Made by a program: the position numbers and the translations under genes. Shown here one piece after another: positions 43,005 to 51,706 of a stretch of 64,000 bases of DNA. A model generated the notes under the pieces. That model saw only the letters and a program-made list of their open reading frames with translations. It had not been told where the DNA came from and made no database searches. Source of the DNA: Pseudomonas oryzihabitans (lineage in GTDB: Bacteria > Pseudomonadota > Gammaproteobacteria > Pseudomonadales > Pseudomonadaceae); assembly GCF_001518815.1 (NCBI RefSeq), contig NZ_CP013987.1, positions 3,370,501-3,434,500 on the forward strand, given 5' to 3'. Every line of letters starts with the position of its first letter. The stretch's first letter is position 1.

Positions 43005-43087
43005 ATCCCGCTGCGACAGCCTGTATCTCGCTCAGCCCTGCAACGGTTCGCTACACTAGCGCGCCGCCCACCCCAGCCGACCGCGCC

Positions 43088-44440
43088 ATGCCTCTCTGCC
43101 AGTTGCATCCCCTGCCCTACCACGCCGATCCCACGGTGCGTTTCGCCCTGCTGCACGGCGAGCCAGGTGCGGTATTGCTCGACTCGGGGCGGCCGGTGGC
43201 CGAGCGGGGTCGCTACGACCTGATGGCGGCCTGGCCACTGCAGGTGCTGCAACCCGACTCCGGCGAGACGGGGCGTGCCTTTTTCACCCGGACGCGCGCC
43301 GCCCTGGCCAGCCTGGGCCACGCGGACCTGCCGGAGGGTGCCGAATTACCCTTCGTCGGCGGTCTGCTGGGTTTTCTCGGCTATGACTTCGGTCGACGCC
43401 TGGAGCGCCTACCGGACGGCGCCCGCGCTGACCTGCAGCTGCCCGATGCCCGCCTGGGCCTCTATGCCTGGGCGCTGATCAGCGATCATCAGGCGCGGAC
43501 CAGCCAACTGGTCTTTCATCCCAGGCTGGACGAGACGGAAAGGCAACGCCTGATCGCGCTGTTCGCTGCCGATGCACGCCCCGAGGCCGACGCCTTCCGC
43601 CTGACCGCGCCCTTCGCCGCCGACATCGACCGCGCCACCTATCGCCAGCGCATCGAGGCCATCCAGGCCTATATCGCCGCCGGCGACTGCTACCAGGTCA
43701 ACTTCGCCCAGCGCTTTCGCGCGCCCTTCCAGGGTTCGCCCTGGATCGCCTACCAGGCCCTGCGCGCGGCTTGCCCGACGCCCTTCTCCGGCTATCTGGC
43801 ACTGGACCGCGGCGCCCTGCTCAGCCATTCGCCGGAGCGTTTCCTGCGGGTGAGCCGCGGCCAGGTGGAAACCCGCCCGATCAAGGGCACCCGGCCGCGC
43901 CGGCCCGATGCCCAGGCTGACGCGGCTGAAGCCCGCGCCCTGCTGGCCAGCCCCAAGGACCGCGCCGAGAATCTGATGATCGTCGACCTGCTGCGCAACG
44001 ACCTCGGCCGCAGCTGCCGGACCGGCTCGGTACGGGTACCCGAGCTGTTCGCCCTGGAGAGTTATCCCAACGTCCACCACCTGGTCAGCGCCGTCACCGG
44101 TGAACTGGCCGAGGGGCTGGACGCCCTGGACCTGCTGGCCGGCAGTTTCCCTGGTGGCTCCATCACCGGGGCGCCCAAGATCCGCGCCATGCAGATCATC
44201 GACGAGCTGGAAGAGACCCGCCGCGGCCCCTACTGCGGCTCGCTGCTCTATCTGGACGTACGCGGCGAGAGCGACAGCTCCATCCTGATCCGCAGCCTGC
44301 TGGCCGAAGACGGGGTACTCAGCTGCTGGGGCGGCGGCGGCATCGTCATGGACTCCCACTGGGAAGACGAATACGCCGAATCCCTGGCCAAGGTGCGGGT
44401 GCTGCTGGAGACGCTGGAGACGCTGGAAGCCCACAGCTGA
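43088..44440 (+). CDS. pabB: Aminodeoxychorismate synthase component I
   Basis: A 450-residue chorismate-using enzyme of the TrpE/PabB family. PIKGTRPRR near 263-271 carries the Lys that marks PabB rather than TrpE (Ala there). Other conserved blocks are AYIAAGDCYQVNFAQRF near 195, RAENLMIVDLLRNDLGR near 293 and GSFPGGSITGAPKIRAM near 350. With a PabA glutaminase it makes 4-amino-4-deoxychorismate for folate. Divergent from the GntR-prp operon. Confidence 0.94.
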   Translation: MPLCQLHPLPYHADPTVRFALLHGEPGAVLLDSGRPVAERGRYDLMAAWPLQVLQPDSGETGRAFFTRTRAALASLGHADLPEGAELPFVGGLLGFLGYDFGRRLERLPDGARADLQLPDARLGLYAWALISDHQARTSQLVFHPRLDETERQRLIALFAADARPEADAFRLTAPFAADIDRATYRQRIEAIQAYIAAGDCYQVNFAQRFRAPFQGSPWIAYQALRAACPTPFSGYLALDRGALLSHSPERFLRVSRGQVETRPIKGTRPRRPDAQADAAEARALLASPKDRAENLMIVDLLRNDLGRSCRTGSVRVPELFALESYPNVHHLVSAVTGELAEGLDALDLLAGSFPGGSITGAPKIRAMQIIDELEETRRGPYCGSLLYLDVRGESDSSILIRSLLAEDGVLSCWGGGGIVMDSHWEDEYAESLAKVRVLLETLETLEAHS

Positions 44441-44488
44441 TCCGGCTTTGCTACCATGGGGTCATCCTCTCGCCGGCTGGAGCCCGCC

Positions 44489-45109
44489 ATGTCTCTCGAT
44501 CTCGCCCGCATCAACGCCGACCTTGGCCGTGATCCCGAAAAGCTCGTCGCCTGGGCCCTGGGGCTGGGTAAAAGCGCCATCGTCACCACCAACTTCCGCC
44601 CCTTCGAGGCGGTGATCCTGCACCTGGTCAGTCAGGTCAAGCCGGACATCCCGGTGGTCTGGATGGACAGCGGCTACAACACCCCCGCGACCTACCGTTG
44701 CGCCGACGAGATCGTGCGCAAGCTCGATCTCAACCTGGTGACCTACCTGCCCAAGCGCTCGCGTGCCCACCGCGAGGCCATCGACGGCTCGGTGCCGGGG
44801 CTGGACGATCCGCGCCACGCCGCCTTCACCGAAGAGGTCAAGCTGGAACCCTTCGCCCGCGCCCTGCGCGAGACGGCGCCCGAGGTCTGGTTCACCGCCC
44901 TGCGTGCCACCGATACCGCGGTGCGTGCCCAGATGGATCCGGTCAGCGTGAATCCGGACGGCCTGATCAAGGTCGCGCCCCTGCTGCACTGGACCTCCAA
45001 GGACCTCTACCAGTACCTGACCGCCCACGACCTGCCGAACGAATTCGACTATTTCGACCCCACCAAGGGTGACGAAAACCGCGAGTGCGGCCTGCACCTC
45101 GCCCACTGA
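44489..45109 (+). CDS. Phosphoadenosine-phosphosulfate reductase (CysH)-family protein
   Basis: A 206-residue protein of the PAPS-reductase/ATP-pyrophosphatase fold, with GLGKSAIVTTNFRPFEAVIL near 26 (nucleotide loop), VVWMDSGYNTPATYRCAD near 60 and the C-terminal redox Cys in ECGLHLAH. The two Cys pairs that bind [4Fe-4S] in APS reductases are absent, so it resembles the PAPS type, though shorter than E. coli CysH. It may be a sulfonucleotide reductase or a relative of unknown role. The ATG at 44489 has GGAG upstream. It may be co-transcribed with pabB. Confidence 0.82.
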   Translation: MSLDLARINADLGRDPEKLVAWALGLGKSAIVTTNFRPFEAVILHLVSQVKPDIPVVWMDSGYNTPATYRCADEIVRKLDLNLVTYLPKRSRAHREAIDGSVPGLDDPRHAAFTEEVKLEPFARALRETAPEVWFTALRATDTAVRAQMDPVSVNPDGLIKVAPLLHWTSKDLYQYLTAHDLPNEFDYFDPTKGDENRECGLHLAH

Positions 45110-45170
45110 GTCGACACCTCCCGCGCGCTCGGTTCCGGGCGCGCGCCCTGCTCCTGCTGAAACATCGCCC

Positions 45171-46451
45171 ATGACCGCTTCCCGCCCTATCCACTCCCGC
45201 AAGGGCGTCTTTGCCGTGGTGCTTGGCAACGCCGTGGAGTTTTTCGACTTCGGCGTCTACGCCACCTTCGCCGTGCTCATCGGCCAGGTGTTCTTTCCCT
45301 CGCAGAACGCCTTCGCCAGCCTGATGGCCAGCGTCATCACCTTTGGTGTCGGCTTTATCGTCCGGCCCTTGGGCGCCATCCTCATCGGCGCCTGGGCCGA
45401 CCGCGTCGGGCGCAAGCCGGCGATGCTGCTGACCATGGTGCTCATGGCCCTGGGCACCGGTGGCATCGCCGTGCTGCCCGGCTACGAGCAGATCGGCATC
45501 GCCGCGCCCATCCTGCTGGTGCTGACGCGCCTGTTGCAGGGCCTGGCCTGGGGCGGCGAAGCCGGGCCCGCCACCACCTACATCCTGGAAGCGGCGCCAT
45601 TGCACAGGCGCGGCACCTACGCCTGCTGGCAGGTGGTGGCCCAGGGGCTGGCAGCGGTGGCGGCCGGACTGATGGGCTATGGCCTGACCCTCTGGCTGAC
45701 GCCGGAACAACTGCTGGCCTGGGGCTGGCGTCTGCCCTTCCTGCTGGGTCTGGCGATCCTGCCCATCGGCCTCTATATCCGGCGCGGCCTGGTGGATACC
45801 CATGTGGGGGAGACACGAGGTACCGGGGCGGTCCTGGGCGAGGTGCTGGCCACCCAACGGCGGCCGCTGCTGCTGGGGCTGCTTATCCTTTCCGGCAGCA
45901 CCATCACCCAGTATTTCCTCAACTACATGACCACCTTCGCCCTGGTGGAGCTCAAGCTGCCCACCGGCATCGCCATGCTCGCCACCCTGGTGATGGGCGC
46001 GGCCATGGCGGTCTGCTCGATCCTGGGCGGCGTCCTCAGTGATCGCTACGGCCGGCGTATCGTGCTGATCCTGCCGCGCCTGCTGTTGCTGGTGCTGCTC
46101 TACCCGGCACTGCAACTCATCACCCAGGCGCCCGGTGCAAGTACCTTCCTCGTCACCCTGGCGGTCCTTTCCGGTCTGCACGGGATGAGCGGTGCGGCCC
46201 TGATCGTGCTGCTGGTGGAGAGCTTTCCGCAGCGCGTCAGGGCCACCGGTTTTTCACTGGTCTATGCGGTGGGGGTGGCGGCCTTTGGCGGCACCGCCCA
46301 GATCGTGGTGACCTGGTTGATCGGTGCCACGGGCGATCGCATGGCGCCGGCCGTCTACCTGCTGGCGGCCAATCTGGTCTGTCTCGGCGCCGCCTGGTTC
46401 GCCGCCGAGACCTGTCCAGGGCGTCAGCCGGCGGAGCGCTCCCCGGCATAA
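45171..46451 (+). CDS. MHS-family MFS transporter
   Basis: A 426-residue 12-helix proton symporter. MHS signatures: VFAVVLGNAVEFFDFGVYATF at helix 1 and GAWADRVGRKPAMLLTMVLM in loop 2-3. Members carry dicarboxylates, citrate or osmolytes; substrate unknown here. The start at 45171 begins the conserved N-terminus; longer frames enter the CysH-like gene. Its 3' end overlaps the convergent ACS-family transporter gene by 28 bases. Confidence 0.88.
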   Translation: MTASRPIHSRKGVFAVVLGNAVEFFDFGVYATFAVLIGQVFFPSQNAFASLMASVITFGVGFIVRPLGAILIGAWADRVGRKPAMLLTMVLMALGTGGIAVLPGYEQIGIAAPILLVLTRLLQGLAWGGEAGPATTYILEAAPLHRRGTYACWQVVAQGLAAVAAGLMGYGLTLWLTPEQLLAWGWRLPFLLGLAILPIGLYIRRGLVDTHVGETRGTGAVLGEVLATQRRPLLLGLLILSGSTITQYFLNYMTTFALVELKLPTGIAMLATLVMGAAMAVCSILGGVLSDRYGRRIVLILPRLLLLVLLYPALQLITQAPGASTFLVTLAVLSGLHGMSGAALIVLLVESFPQRVRATGFSLVYAVGVAAFGGTAQIVVTWLIGATGDRMAPAVYLLAANLVCLGAAWFAAETCPGRQPAERSPA

Positions 46452-47734
46452 TCCGCTTCGCGACGGTTCTTGCGCTCCAGGCGGCTGTAGACCACCCCGG
46501 TCAGCAGCAGGCCGAACAGCAGTACCGCGGCCAGTAGATAGAGCCCCGAAGCCAGGGTGCCGGTCGCCGCCTTGAGCGCGCCGATGCCATAGGGACCCAG
46601 ATAGCCGCCGAGGTTACCCACCGAGTTGATCAGGGCAATACCGGCTGCAGCGCTGGCCCCGGCGAAGAAGCGTCCGGGCAGGGTCCAGAACAGCGCGGTG
46701 AGGGAAAACAGACAGAAGGCCACCACCGACAGCGCCGCCAGTTGCAGCACGGCAGTACCGAACCAGGCGCTGCCGGCCATGGCCAGGGCGCCCACGGCAT
46801 AGAGCACCGCCAGGTGACCGTAGCGATCCCCGAGGCGATCCGAACTGCGCGGCACGATGAGCAGGCCGAGGATGCCGAAGGCATAGGGAATGGCGGAGAT
46901 GAAGCCGGTGGTGAGATCGCTGCCACCGAACTGGTGGATCAAGGTCGGCAGCCACAACCCGAGACCATAGATGCTCAGGGTCACCGGCAGGTAGTAGAGG
47001 GCCAGCAGCAGTACCCGACGATCCTTGAGCGCATGCAGCGGATTGCCATGGCGGGTCTGATCGAAGAGGTGCAGGTCCTTTTCCAGCTCCGTGGCCAACC
47101 AGCGCTTTTCGTCGGCATCCAGCCAGGCGACCTGGGCGGGCCCATCCGGCAGCCGGGTCAGGGTTGGCCAGGCCAGCAACACCGCCGGCGCACCTATGCA
47201 CAGGAACAGCCACTGCCAGCCGTGCAGGCCGAGGGCGCCATCCAGTTGCAGCAGCATGCCTGACAGAGGCCCCGTCACCAGCATCGCGATGGGCTGGGAG
47301 AGGATGAACAAGCCCATGATCTTGCCGCGGTGACGCACCGGGAACCACTGGGTGAGGTAGTAGAGCACCCCGGGGAAGAAACCGGCCTCGGCCACCCCGA
47401 GCAGGAAGCGCATGGCATAGAAGCTGTTCGGCCCCTGGACGAAGGCCATGCCCATGGTGATGGCACCCCAGGTCACCAGGATCCGGGCGAACCAGCGGCG
47501 CGCCCCGAAGCGCTCCAGCAACAGGTTGCTGGGCACTTCGAAGAGGAAGTAACCGATGAAGAACAGCCCCGCACCGAGGCCATAGGCGGCATCGCCGATG
47601 CCTACGTCGGCCCCCATGTGCAGCTTGGCAAAGCCCACGGCAGAGCGGTCGATGTAGGCGACGAGGTAGAGCAATACGAGAAAGGGGACCAGCTTGCGCG
47701 TGATCCGGCGGATGAGGGCGGATTCAGAGTGCAT
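46424..47734 (-). CDS. ACS-family MFS transporter (organic/sugar-acid symporter)
   Basis: A 436-residue 12-helix transporter of the anion:cation symporter group: YLVAYIDRSAVGFAKLHMG at helix 1, GYFLFEVPSNLLLERFGARRW in the second helix and loop, RHRGKIMGLF in the mid-region. Related transporters import sugar acids, hexuronates or phthalates. It is divergent from two GntR regulators of an aldose catabolic cluster, so a sugar-acid substrate is likely but unproven. 28-base tail-to-tail overlap with the MHS gene. Confidence 0.88.
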   Translation of the reverse strand: MHSESALIRRITRKLVPFLVLLYLVAYIDRSAVGFAKLHMGADVGIGDAAYGLGAGLFFIGYFLFEVPSNLLLERFGARRWFARILVTWGAITMGMAFVQGPNSFYAMRFLLGVAEAGFFPGVLYYLTQWFPVRHRGKIMGLFILSQPIAMLVTGPLSGMLLQLDGALGLHGWQWLFLCIGAPAVLLAWPTLTRLPDGPAQVAWLDADEKRWLATELEKDLHLFDQTRHGNPLHALKDRRVLLLALYYLPVTLSIYGLGLWLPTLIHQFGGSDLTTGFISAIPYAFGILGLLIVPRSSDRLGDRYGHLAVLYAVGALAMAGSAWFGTAVLQLAALSVVAFCLFSLTALFWTLPGRFFAGASAAAGIALINSVGNLGGYLGPYGIGALKAATGTLASGLYLLAAVLLFGLLLTGVVYSRLERKNRREADYAGERSAG

Positions 47735-48001
47735 GGCGTTCTCCGACTTGTTGTTGTTGTGCGGTTCGAGCGCAGATCAGCTGAAAGTCTAACGTAATAT
47801 CATTGAAGGGTTAAATAGCCAAAAACGGCCTTTAGTCGCCCTTCAAAGACATTTTGGTACTATTAAAATAAAGTTACGAAGTAGGAAATCTTACCACTTG
47901 CTTTCCGCTGATCCCTGTTCCAGAGCCGTCGAGCCCGTGGCTGAGTCGGTTATCGCGCTGACAGTGTTATAGTGATGGCACGACGACTCGGATGCCTTTC
48001 G

Positions 48002-48754
48002 ATGAATTACAAGACACCGCTGCCGCGCAAAAGCAGACATGCACGCATCGTCCACGAACTCGGAACCCAGATCGTGTCTGGCCACTTTTTGCCAGAACAA
48101 CGCCTGCCGCCCGAGTCGCAACTGTGCGAAGACTATGAGGTGAGCCGACCCGTCCTGCGGGAGGCCACGCGAGTGCTGGTAGCCAAGGGCCTGGTGCGGT
48201 CCAAACCCAAGGTCGGGACCGTAGTGAAGCCGCGCAACGAGTGGCACCTGCTGGATCCCGATGTCCTGCATTGGCTGCTGGAAAGCGATTCGCGACACAA
48301 CTTCTATGAGACGCTGGTCAAGGTACGCAACATCATCGAGCCGGAAGTAGCGGCTCTGGCTGCTGCCAATGCCCAGCCCGAAGACGTGACGGCCATTGCC
48401 GACGCCTATGAGCGGATGGAGAAGGCAGACGATATCGGTGGCATGGCAGAGCCGGACATGGCCTTCCACCTGGCCATCGCCAATGCGACTCACAACGAAC
48501 TGCTGATCCACCTTTACAGCATCATGCTGATACCGGTGCGTGACTATCTGGAGCGCTCCTCGGCGCTCTTCGCCGGCGAGGGCCTGGCCCTGCTGGTCTC
48601 CCGCCACAAGGCGATCCTGACCGCGATCCAGCACCGCGACCCGCTCAGTGCCCGGCACGCCTCCATCGCCCAGCTGGCTGGTGTCGATGACCTGGTGGCC
48701 GAAGCCTTCCGGACGGAACCCTTGTCTGCCAAGGAAGTTTCGTATGATCATTAA
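48002..48754 (+). CDS. GntR/FCD-family regulator (first of a tandem pair)
   Basis: A 250-residue FadR-like regulator: winged helix with RIVHELGTQIVSGHFLPEQRLP near 15 and CEDYEVSRPVLREATRVLVAKGLV near 42-65, then an FCD ligand domain (VRNIIEPEVAALAAANAQ near 107, MAFHLAIANATHNELLI near 152). It is divergent from the ACS transporter gene and 29 bases upstream of a second GntR gene, with which it shares layout and much of the KxGT(x)V motif. A start 30 bases earlier is possible. Confidence 0.88.
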   Translation: MNYKTPLPRKSRHARIVHELGTQIVSGHFLPEQRLPPESQLCEDYEVSRPVLREATRVLVAKGLVRSKPKVGTVVKPRNEWHLLDPDVLHWLLESDSRHNFYETLVKVRNIIEPEVAALAAANAQPEDVTAIADAYERMEKADDIGGMAEPDMAFHLAIANATHNELLIHLYSIMLIPVRDYLERSSALFAGEGLALLVSRHKAILTAIQHRDPLSARHASIAQLAGVDDLVAEAFRTEPLSAKEVSYDH

Positions 48755-48783
48755 GGGCAATAACCCACTCGCGGTATGCCCTC

Positions 48784-49470
48784 ATGTCCAGCAGCTACCA
48801 CGCTTCCACCGTCGAACAGCTCGGCCAGCGTCTGGCGGCCGGGCAATTCCCACCCGGTAGCTCGCTCAAGGTAGAGGCGGACCTCTGCCAGGAACTCGGC
48901 GTCAGCCGTACCATCCTGCGCGAGGCGATCAAGACCCTGGCGGCCAAGGGCATGCTGGAAGTCGGCCCCAAGGTCGGTACCCGGGTCCTGCCGCTCAGCC
49001 GCTGGAATCTGTTCGACACCCAGGTGGTGGGCTGGCTGGCAACGGGCGGCCTGCCCGCGCATTTCGTCAAGGACCTGCTGGACCTGCGCCACGCCATCGA
49101 GCCGGCCGCGGTACGCTGGGCGTGCGAAAGGGCCACCCCGGATCAGGTCCAGGCGATCCAGGTCGCCTACCAACATCTGGAAGCCTCCCTCGACGGCGGT
49201 GACTACAACACCGCCGACCAGCGTTTCCACGAATGCGTGCTGGCGGCCAGCCACAATCAGTTCATCGAGCAGATGGTGCCCGCCCTGGGCGCTCTGCTGG
49301 CAGCCTCCTTCACCCTGTCGTCGGCCGACCCTGACGAGCTGCGACGCACCCTCCCCCTGCACAAGACCCTCGCCGACGGCATCGCCTCGCGCGATGCCGC
49401 GCGCGCCGTCTGGGCCTGCATGATGCTGATCGACAGCGCCGCAGTGACCCTGGCGCGCTATACCGATTGA
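48784..49470 (+). CDS. GntR/FCD-family regulator (second of the pair)
   Basis: A 228-residue regulator resembling its neighbour: VEQLGQRLAAGQFPPGSSLKVE near 10, CQELGVSRTILREAIKTLAAKGML near 34-57, GPKVGTRVLP, then FCD domain (LLDLRHAIEPAAVRWACER near 97, FHECVLAASHNQFIE near 148). It lies 81 bases upstream of the lactonase gene and is the better candidate regulator of the lactonase and ara genes. A weak ribosome site precedes the ATG. Confidence 0.88.
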   Translation: MSSSYHASTVEQLGQRLAAGQFPPGSSLKVEADLCQELGVSRTILREAIKTLAAKGMLEVGPKVGTRVLPLSRWNLFDTQVVGWLATGGLPAHFVKDLLDLRHAIEPAAVRWACERATPDQVQAIQVAYQHLEASLDGGDYNTADQRFHECVLAASHNQFIEQMVPALGALLAASFTLSSADPDELRRTLPLHKTLADGIASRDAARAVWACMMLIDSAAVTLARYTD

Positions 49471-49551
49471 CGGCGCGCCAGCGCAACCTGCGCGTCTCCA
49501 CGGGTTCCTATGCCTGGATTTCCCGTCCTGCCACAACAAGAGAGGTGAACG

Positions 49552-50421
49552 ATGGATTGGCAGCCGCTGCTTCCCCAGCGCTTCAAGCTGGCCGAGGGCC
49601 CCTTCTGGGACCAGCAGACCCAGGCGCTCTACTGGGTAGACATCGCCGGCTTCAAGGCCTGCCGCCTGCACGGCGAGCGCTACCAGGAATGGCAACTGGA
49701 TCGTCCCTGCTCCGCCTTCGTGCCCACGGCTCGCGGCGATGCCCTGGTCACGCTGCCGGACGGCGTCTTCCGCCTGGACCTGGATTCCCCGGAAAGCCAT
49801 CCCGCCCTGGAACTCTTCTGCGTGGCCGATCCCGACCCCGGTAACCGTGGCAACGAAGCACGCTGCGACGCCCAGGGCCGTCTCTGGCTCGGCACCATGC
49901 AGAACAATCTCGATGCCGAGGGCGGTGACGTGCCCATCGACAGGCATTCGGGCGGCCTGTTCCGCATCGACCCCGACGGTAGCGTGAGCCGCCATGCCAG
50001 CGACCTCGGCATCGCCAATACCCTGGTCTGGAGCGCAGCGGACAATCACGTCATCAGCGCCGACACCCTGAAGGACACCCTCTATCGCTATCCGCTGGAT
50101 GCCAGCGGCAACCTGGGCGAACCCACCGTCTGGGCCGGTCCTCACGAGCGCGGCTCACCGGATGGCTCGGCCATCGACAGCGAAGGCTGTGTGTGGAACG
50201 CGCGCTGGGACGGCAACTGCCTGCTGCGCTTCTCGCCCGAGGGCGAGTTGCTGGAGATCGTCGAGCTGCCGGTCCAGCGCCCCACCAGTTGCGTCTTTGG
50301 CGGACCGGATCTGCGCACCCTGTACGTCACCAGCGCCGCGGCCGATGGTGCTCTCGACGGCGCCCTGCTGCGAGCGACAGCTCCGGTGGCTGGCATGCCC
50401 TGTCACAGGTTCGCCGGCTGA
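49552..50421 (+). CDS. SMP-30/gluconolactonase-family sugar lactonase
   Basis: A 289-residue six-bladed beta-propeller lactonase. Metal-site residues are in LAEGPFWDQQTQALYWVDI near 14, NRGNEARCDAQGRLWLGTM near 98, ANTLVWSAADNHVISADT near 156 and PDGSAIDSEGCVWNARW near 203. In the context of araFGH and the sugar-acid dehydratase it most likely opens L-arabinono-1,4-lactone (or the D-galactono/fucono form). AGAGGTG precedes the ATG. Followed by hairpins at 50446-50471 and the terminator at 50495. Confidence 0.9.
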   Translation: MDWQPLLPQRFKLAEGPFWDQQTQALYWVDIAGFKACRLHGERYQEWQLDRPCSAFVPTARGDALVTLPDGVFRLDLDSPESHPALELFCVADPDPGNRGNEARCDAQGRLWLGTMQNNLDAEGGDVPIDRHSGGLFRIDPDGSVSRHASDLGIANTLVWSAADNHVISADTLKDTLYRYPLDASGNLGEPTVWAGPHERGSPDGSAIDSEGCVWNARWDGNCLLRFSPEGELLEIVELPVQRPTSCVFGGPDLRTLYVTSAAADGALDGALLRATAPVAGMPCHRFAG

Positions 50422-50494
50422 TTCATCCTACCGGCCCTGAGGCCCGCCAGAGGCACCTCTTGCCCTCTGGCCCTTTGTAACAGCCTGGTGACAG

Positions 50495-50522
50495 AGGTGA
50501 CGAAAAATCTCGTCACCTTTTT
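50495..50522 (+). terminator. Rho-independent terminator between lactonase gene and araF
   Basis: Stem AGGTGACGA (50495-50503) and TCGTCACCT (50510-50518), 6-base loop, then a T run. A second perfect pairing, GCCAGAGG/CCTCTGGC, lies at 50446-50471. So araFGH has its own promoter between here and 50643; CATAATATC near 50545 could serve as a -10. Confidence 0.85.
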
Positions 50523-50642
50523 CTTGCACCGGCATCCATCCAATCATAATATCAATACAGAGCGGCGTCGTCTGACCTCCAAGACGACAGGCCGCCGCCT
50601 CGCATTGCCTGGCCACACCAATAAAAACAAGGAGTTCCAGCT

Positions 50643-51647
50643 ATGTTCCGTGTTCCGGGAGTTCGTTCTCTGCTGCGTGCCGCCCTCGCCGCTGGCGCTG
50701 TCAGTCTGTCCCTTTCCGCCTTCGCCGCCGATCCGGTCAAGATCGGCTTCCTGGTCAAGCAGCCCGAAGAACCCTGGTTCCAGACCGAATGGGCCTTCGC
50801 CGAAAAAGCCGCCAAGGACAAGGGCTTCACCCTGCTCAAGATCGCCGTGCCGGATGGCGAGAAGACCCTCGCCGCCATCGACAGCCTGGCTGCCAATGGC
50901 GCCAAGGGCTTCGTGATCTGCCCGCCCGACGTGGCCCTCGGCCCGGCTATCGTGGCCAAGGCCAAGCTCAACGACCTCAAGGTGATGGCCGTGGACGACC
51001 GTTTCGTCGACGCCAAGGGCAAGTTCATGGAAGACGTGCCCTACCTGGGCATGGCCGCCTTCGAGGTCGGTCAGCAGCAGGGCGCGGCCATGGCGGCCGA
51101 AGCCGAGAAGCGTGGCTGGAAGTGGGATGACACCTATGCGGTGATCAACACCTACAACGAGCTGGATACCGGCAAGAAGCGCACCGATGGTTCGGTGGAA
51201 GCCCTGAAGAAGGCCGGCCTGCCCACCGACCACATCATCTTCGCCCCGCAGAAGACCCTGGACGTGCCCGGCAGCATGGACTCCACCACTTCGGCCCTGG
51301 TCAAGCTGCCCTCGAATGCCAAGCACCTGATCATCGGTGGCATGAACGACAACACCGTGCTGGGCGGCGTCCGCGCCACCGAAAGCGCCGGCTTCAAGGC
51401 CGAGCAGGTGATCGGCATCGGCATCAACGGCACCGACGCCATCGGCGAACTGAAGAAAGCCAACAGTGGCTTCTTCGGCTCCATGCTGCCCAGCCCCCAC
51501 GAAGAGGGCTACCAGACCGCCAGCATGATGTACGAGTGGGTGACTACCGGTAAGGAGCCGCCCAAGTACACCGCGATGGACAAGGTCACCCTCATCACCC
51601 GCGCCAATTTCCAGGAAGAGCTGGAAAAGATTGGCCTCTGGAAGTGA
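50643..51647 (+). CDS. araF: L-arabinose ABC transporter, periplasmic binding protein
   Basis: A 334-residue exported protein. The signal peptide runs to about residue 29 (SLSLSAFA-AD), and the mature start VKIGFLVKQPEEPWFQTEW is the AraF pattern with the ligand-contacting Lys, Glu and Trp residues. Further AraF segments are NTYNELDTGKKRTDG near 168, IGGMNDNTVLGGVRATE near 236 and GINGTDAIGEL near 260. It delivers L-arabinose (or D-galactose) to AraGH. A GC-rich hairpin after the stop may raise its level above araGH. Confidence 0.93.
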   Translation: MFRVPGVRSLLRAALAAGAVSLSLSAFAADPVKIGFLVKQPEEPWFQTEWAFAEKAAKDKGFTLLKIAVPDGEKTLAAIDSLAANGAKGFVICPPDVALGPAIVAKAKLNDLKVMAVDDRFVDAKGKFMEDVPYLGMAAFEVGQQQGAAMAAEAEKRGWKWDDTYAVINTYNELDTGKKRTDGSVEALKKAGLPTDHIIFAPQKTLDVPGSMDSTTSALVKLPSNAKHLIIGGMNDNTVLGGVRATESAGFKAEQVIGIGINGTDAIGELKKANSGFFGSMLPSPHEEGYQTASMMYEWVTTGKEPPKYTAMDKVTLITRANFQEELEKIGLWK

Positions 51648-51654
51648 TGACCCC

Positions 51655-51678
51655 GGCGGCGCCGGTCCTGGCGCCGCC
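51655..51678 (+). promoter_or_regulatory. Hairpin in the araF-araG gap (mRNA processing/attenuation)
   Basis: Perfect 9-bp arms GGCGGCGCC (51655-51663) and GGCGCCGCC (51670-51678) with a 6-base loop, followed by CTCCTCTTT. Stem-loops at this point in binding-protein operons commonly protect the upstream message and partly stop transcription. Confidence 0.6.
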
Positions 51679-51706
51679 CTCCTCTTTCGTCTGACAGGAG
51701 TGCTCC

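Noticed and set aside
47964-47985. Sigma-54 promoter starting at TGGCAC upstream of the first GntR gene
   Set aside because: The downstream -12 element (TTGCA-like) is not present at the required spacing.
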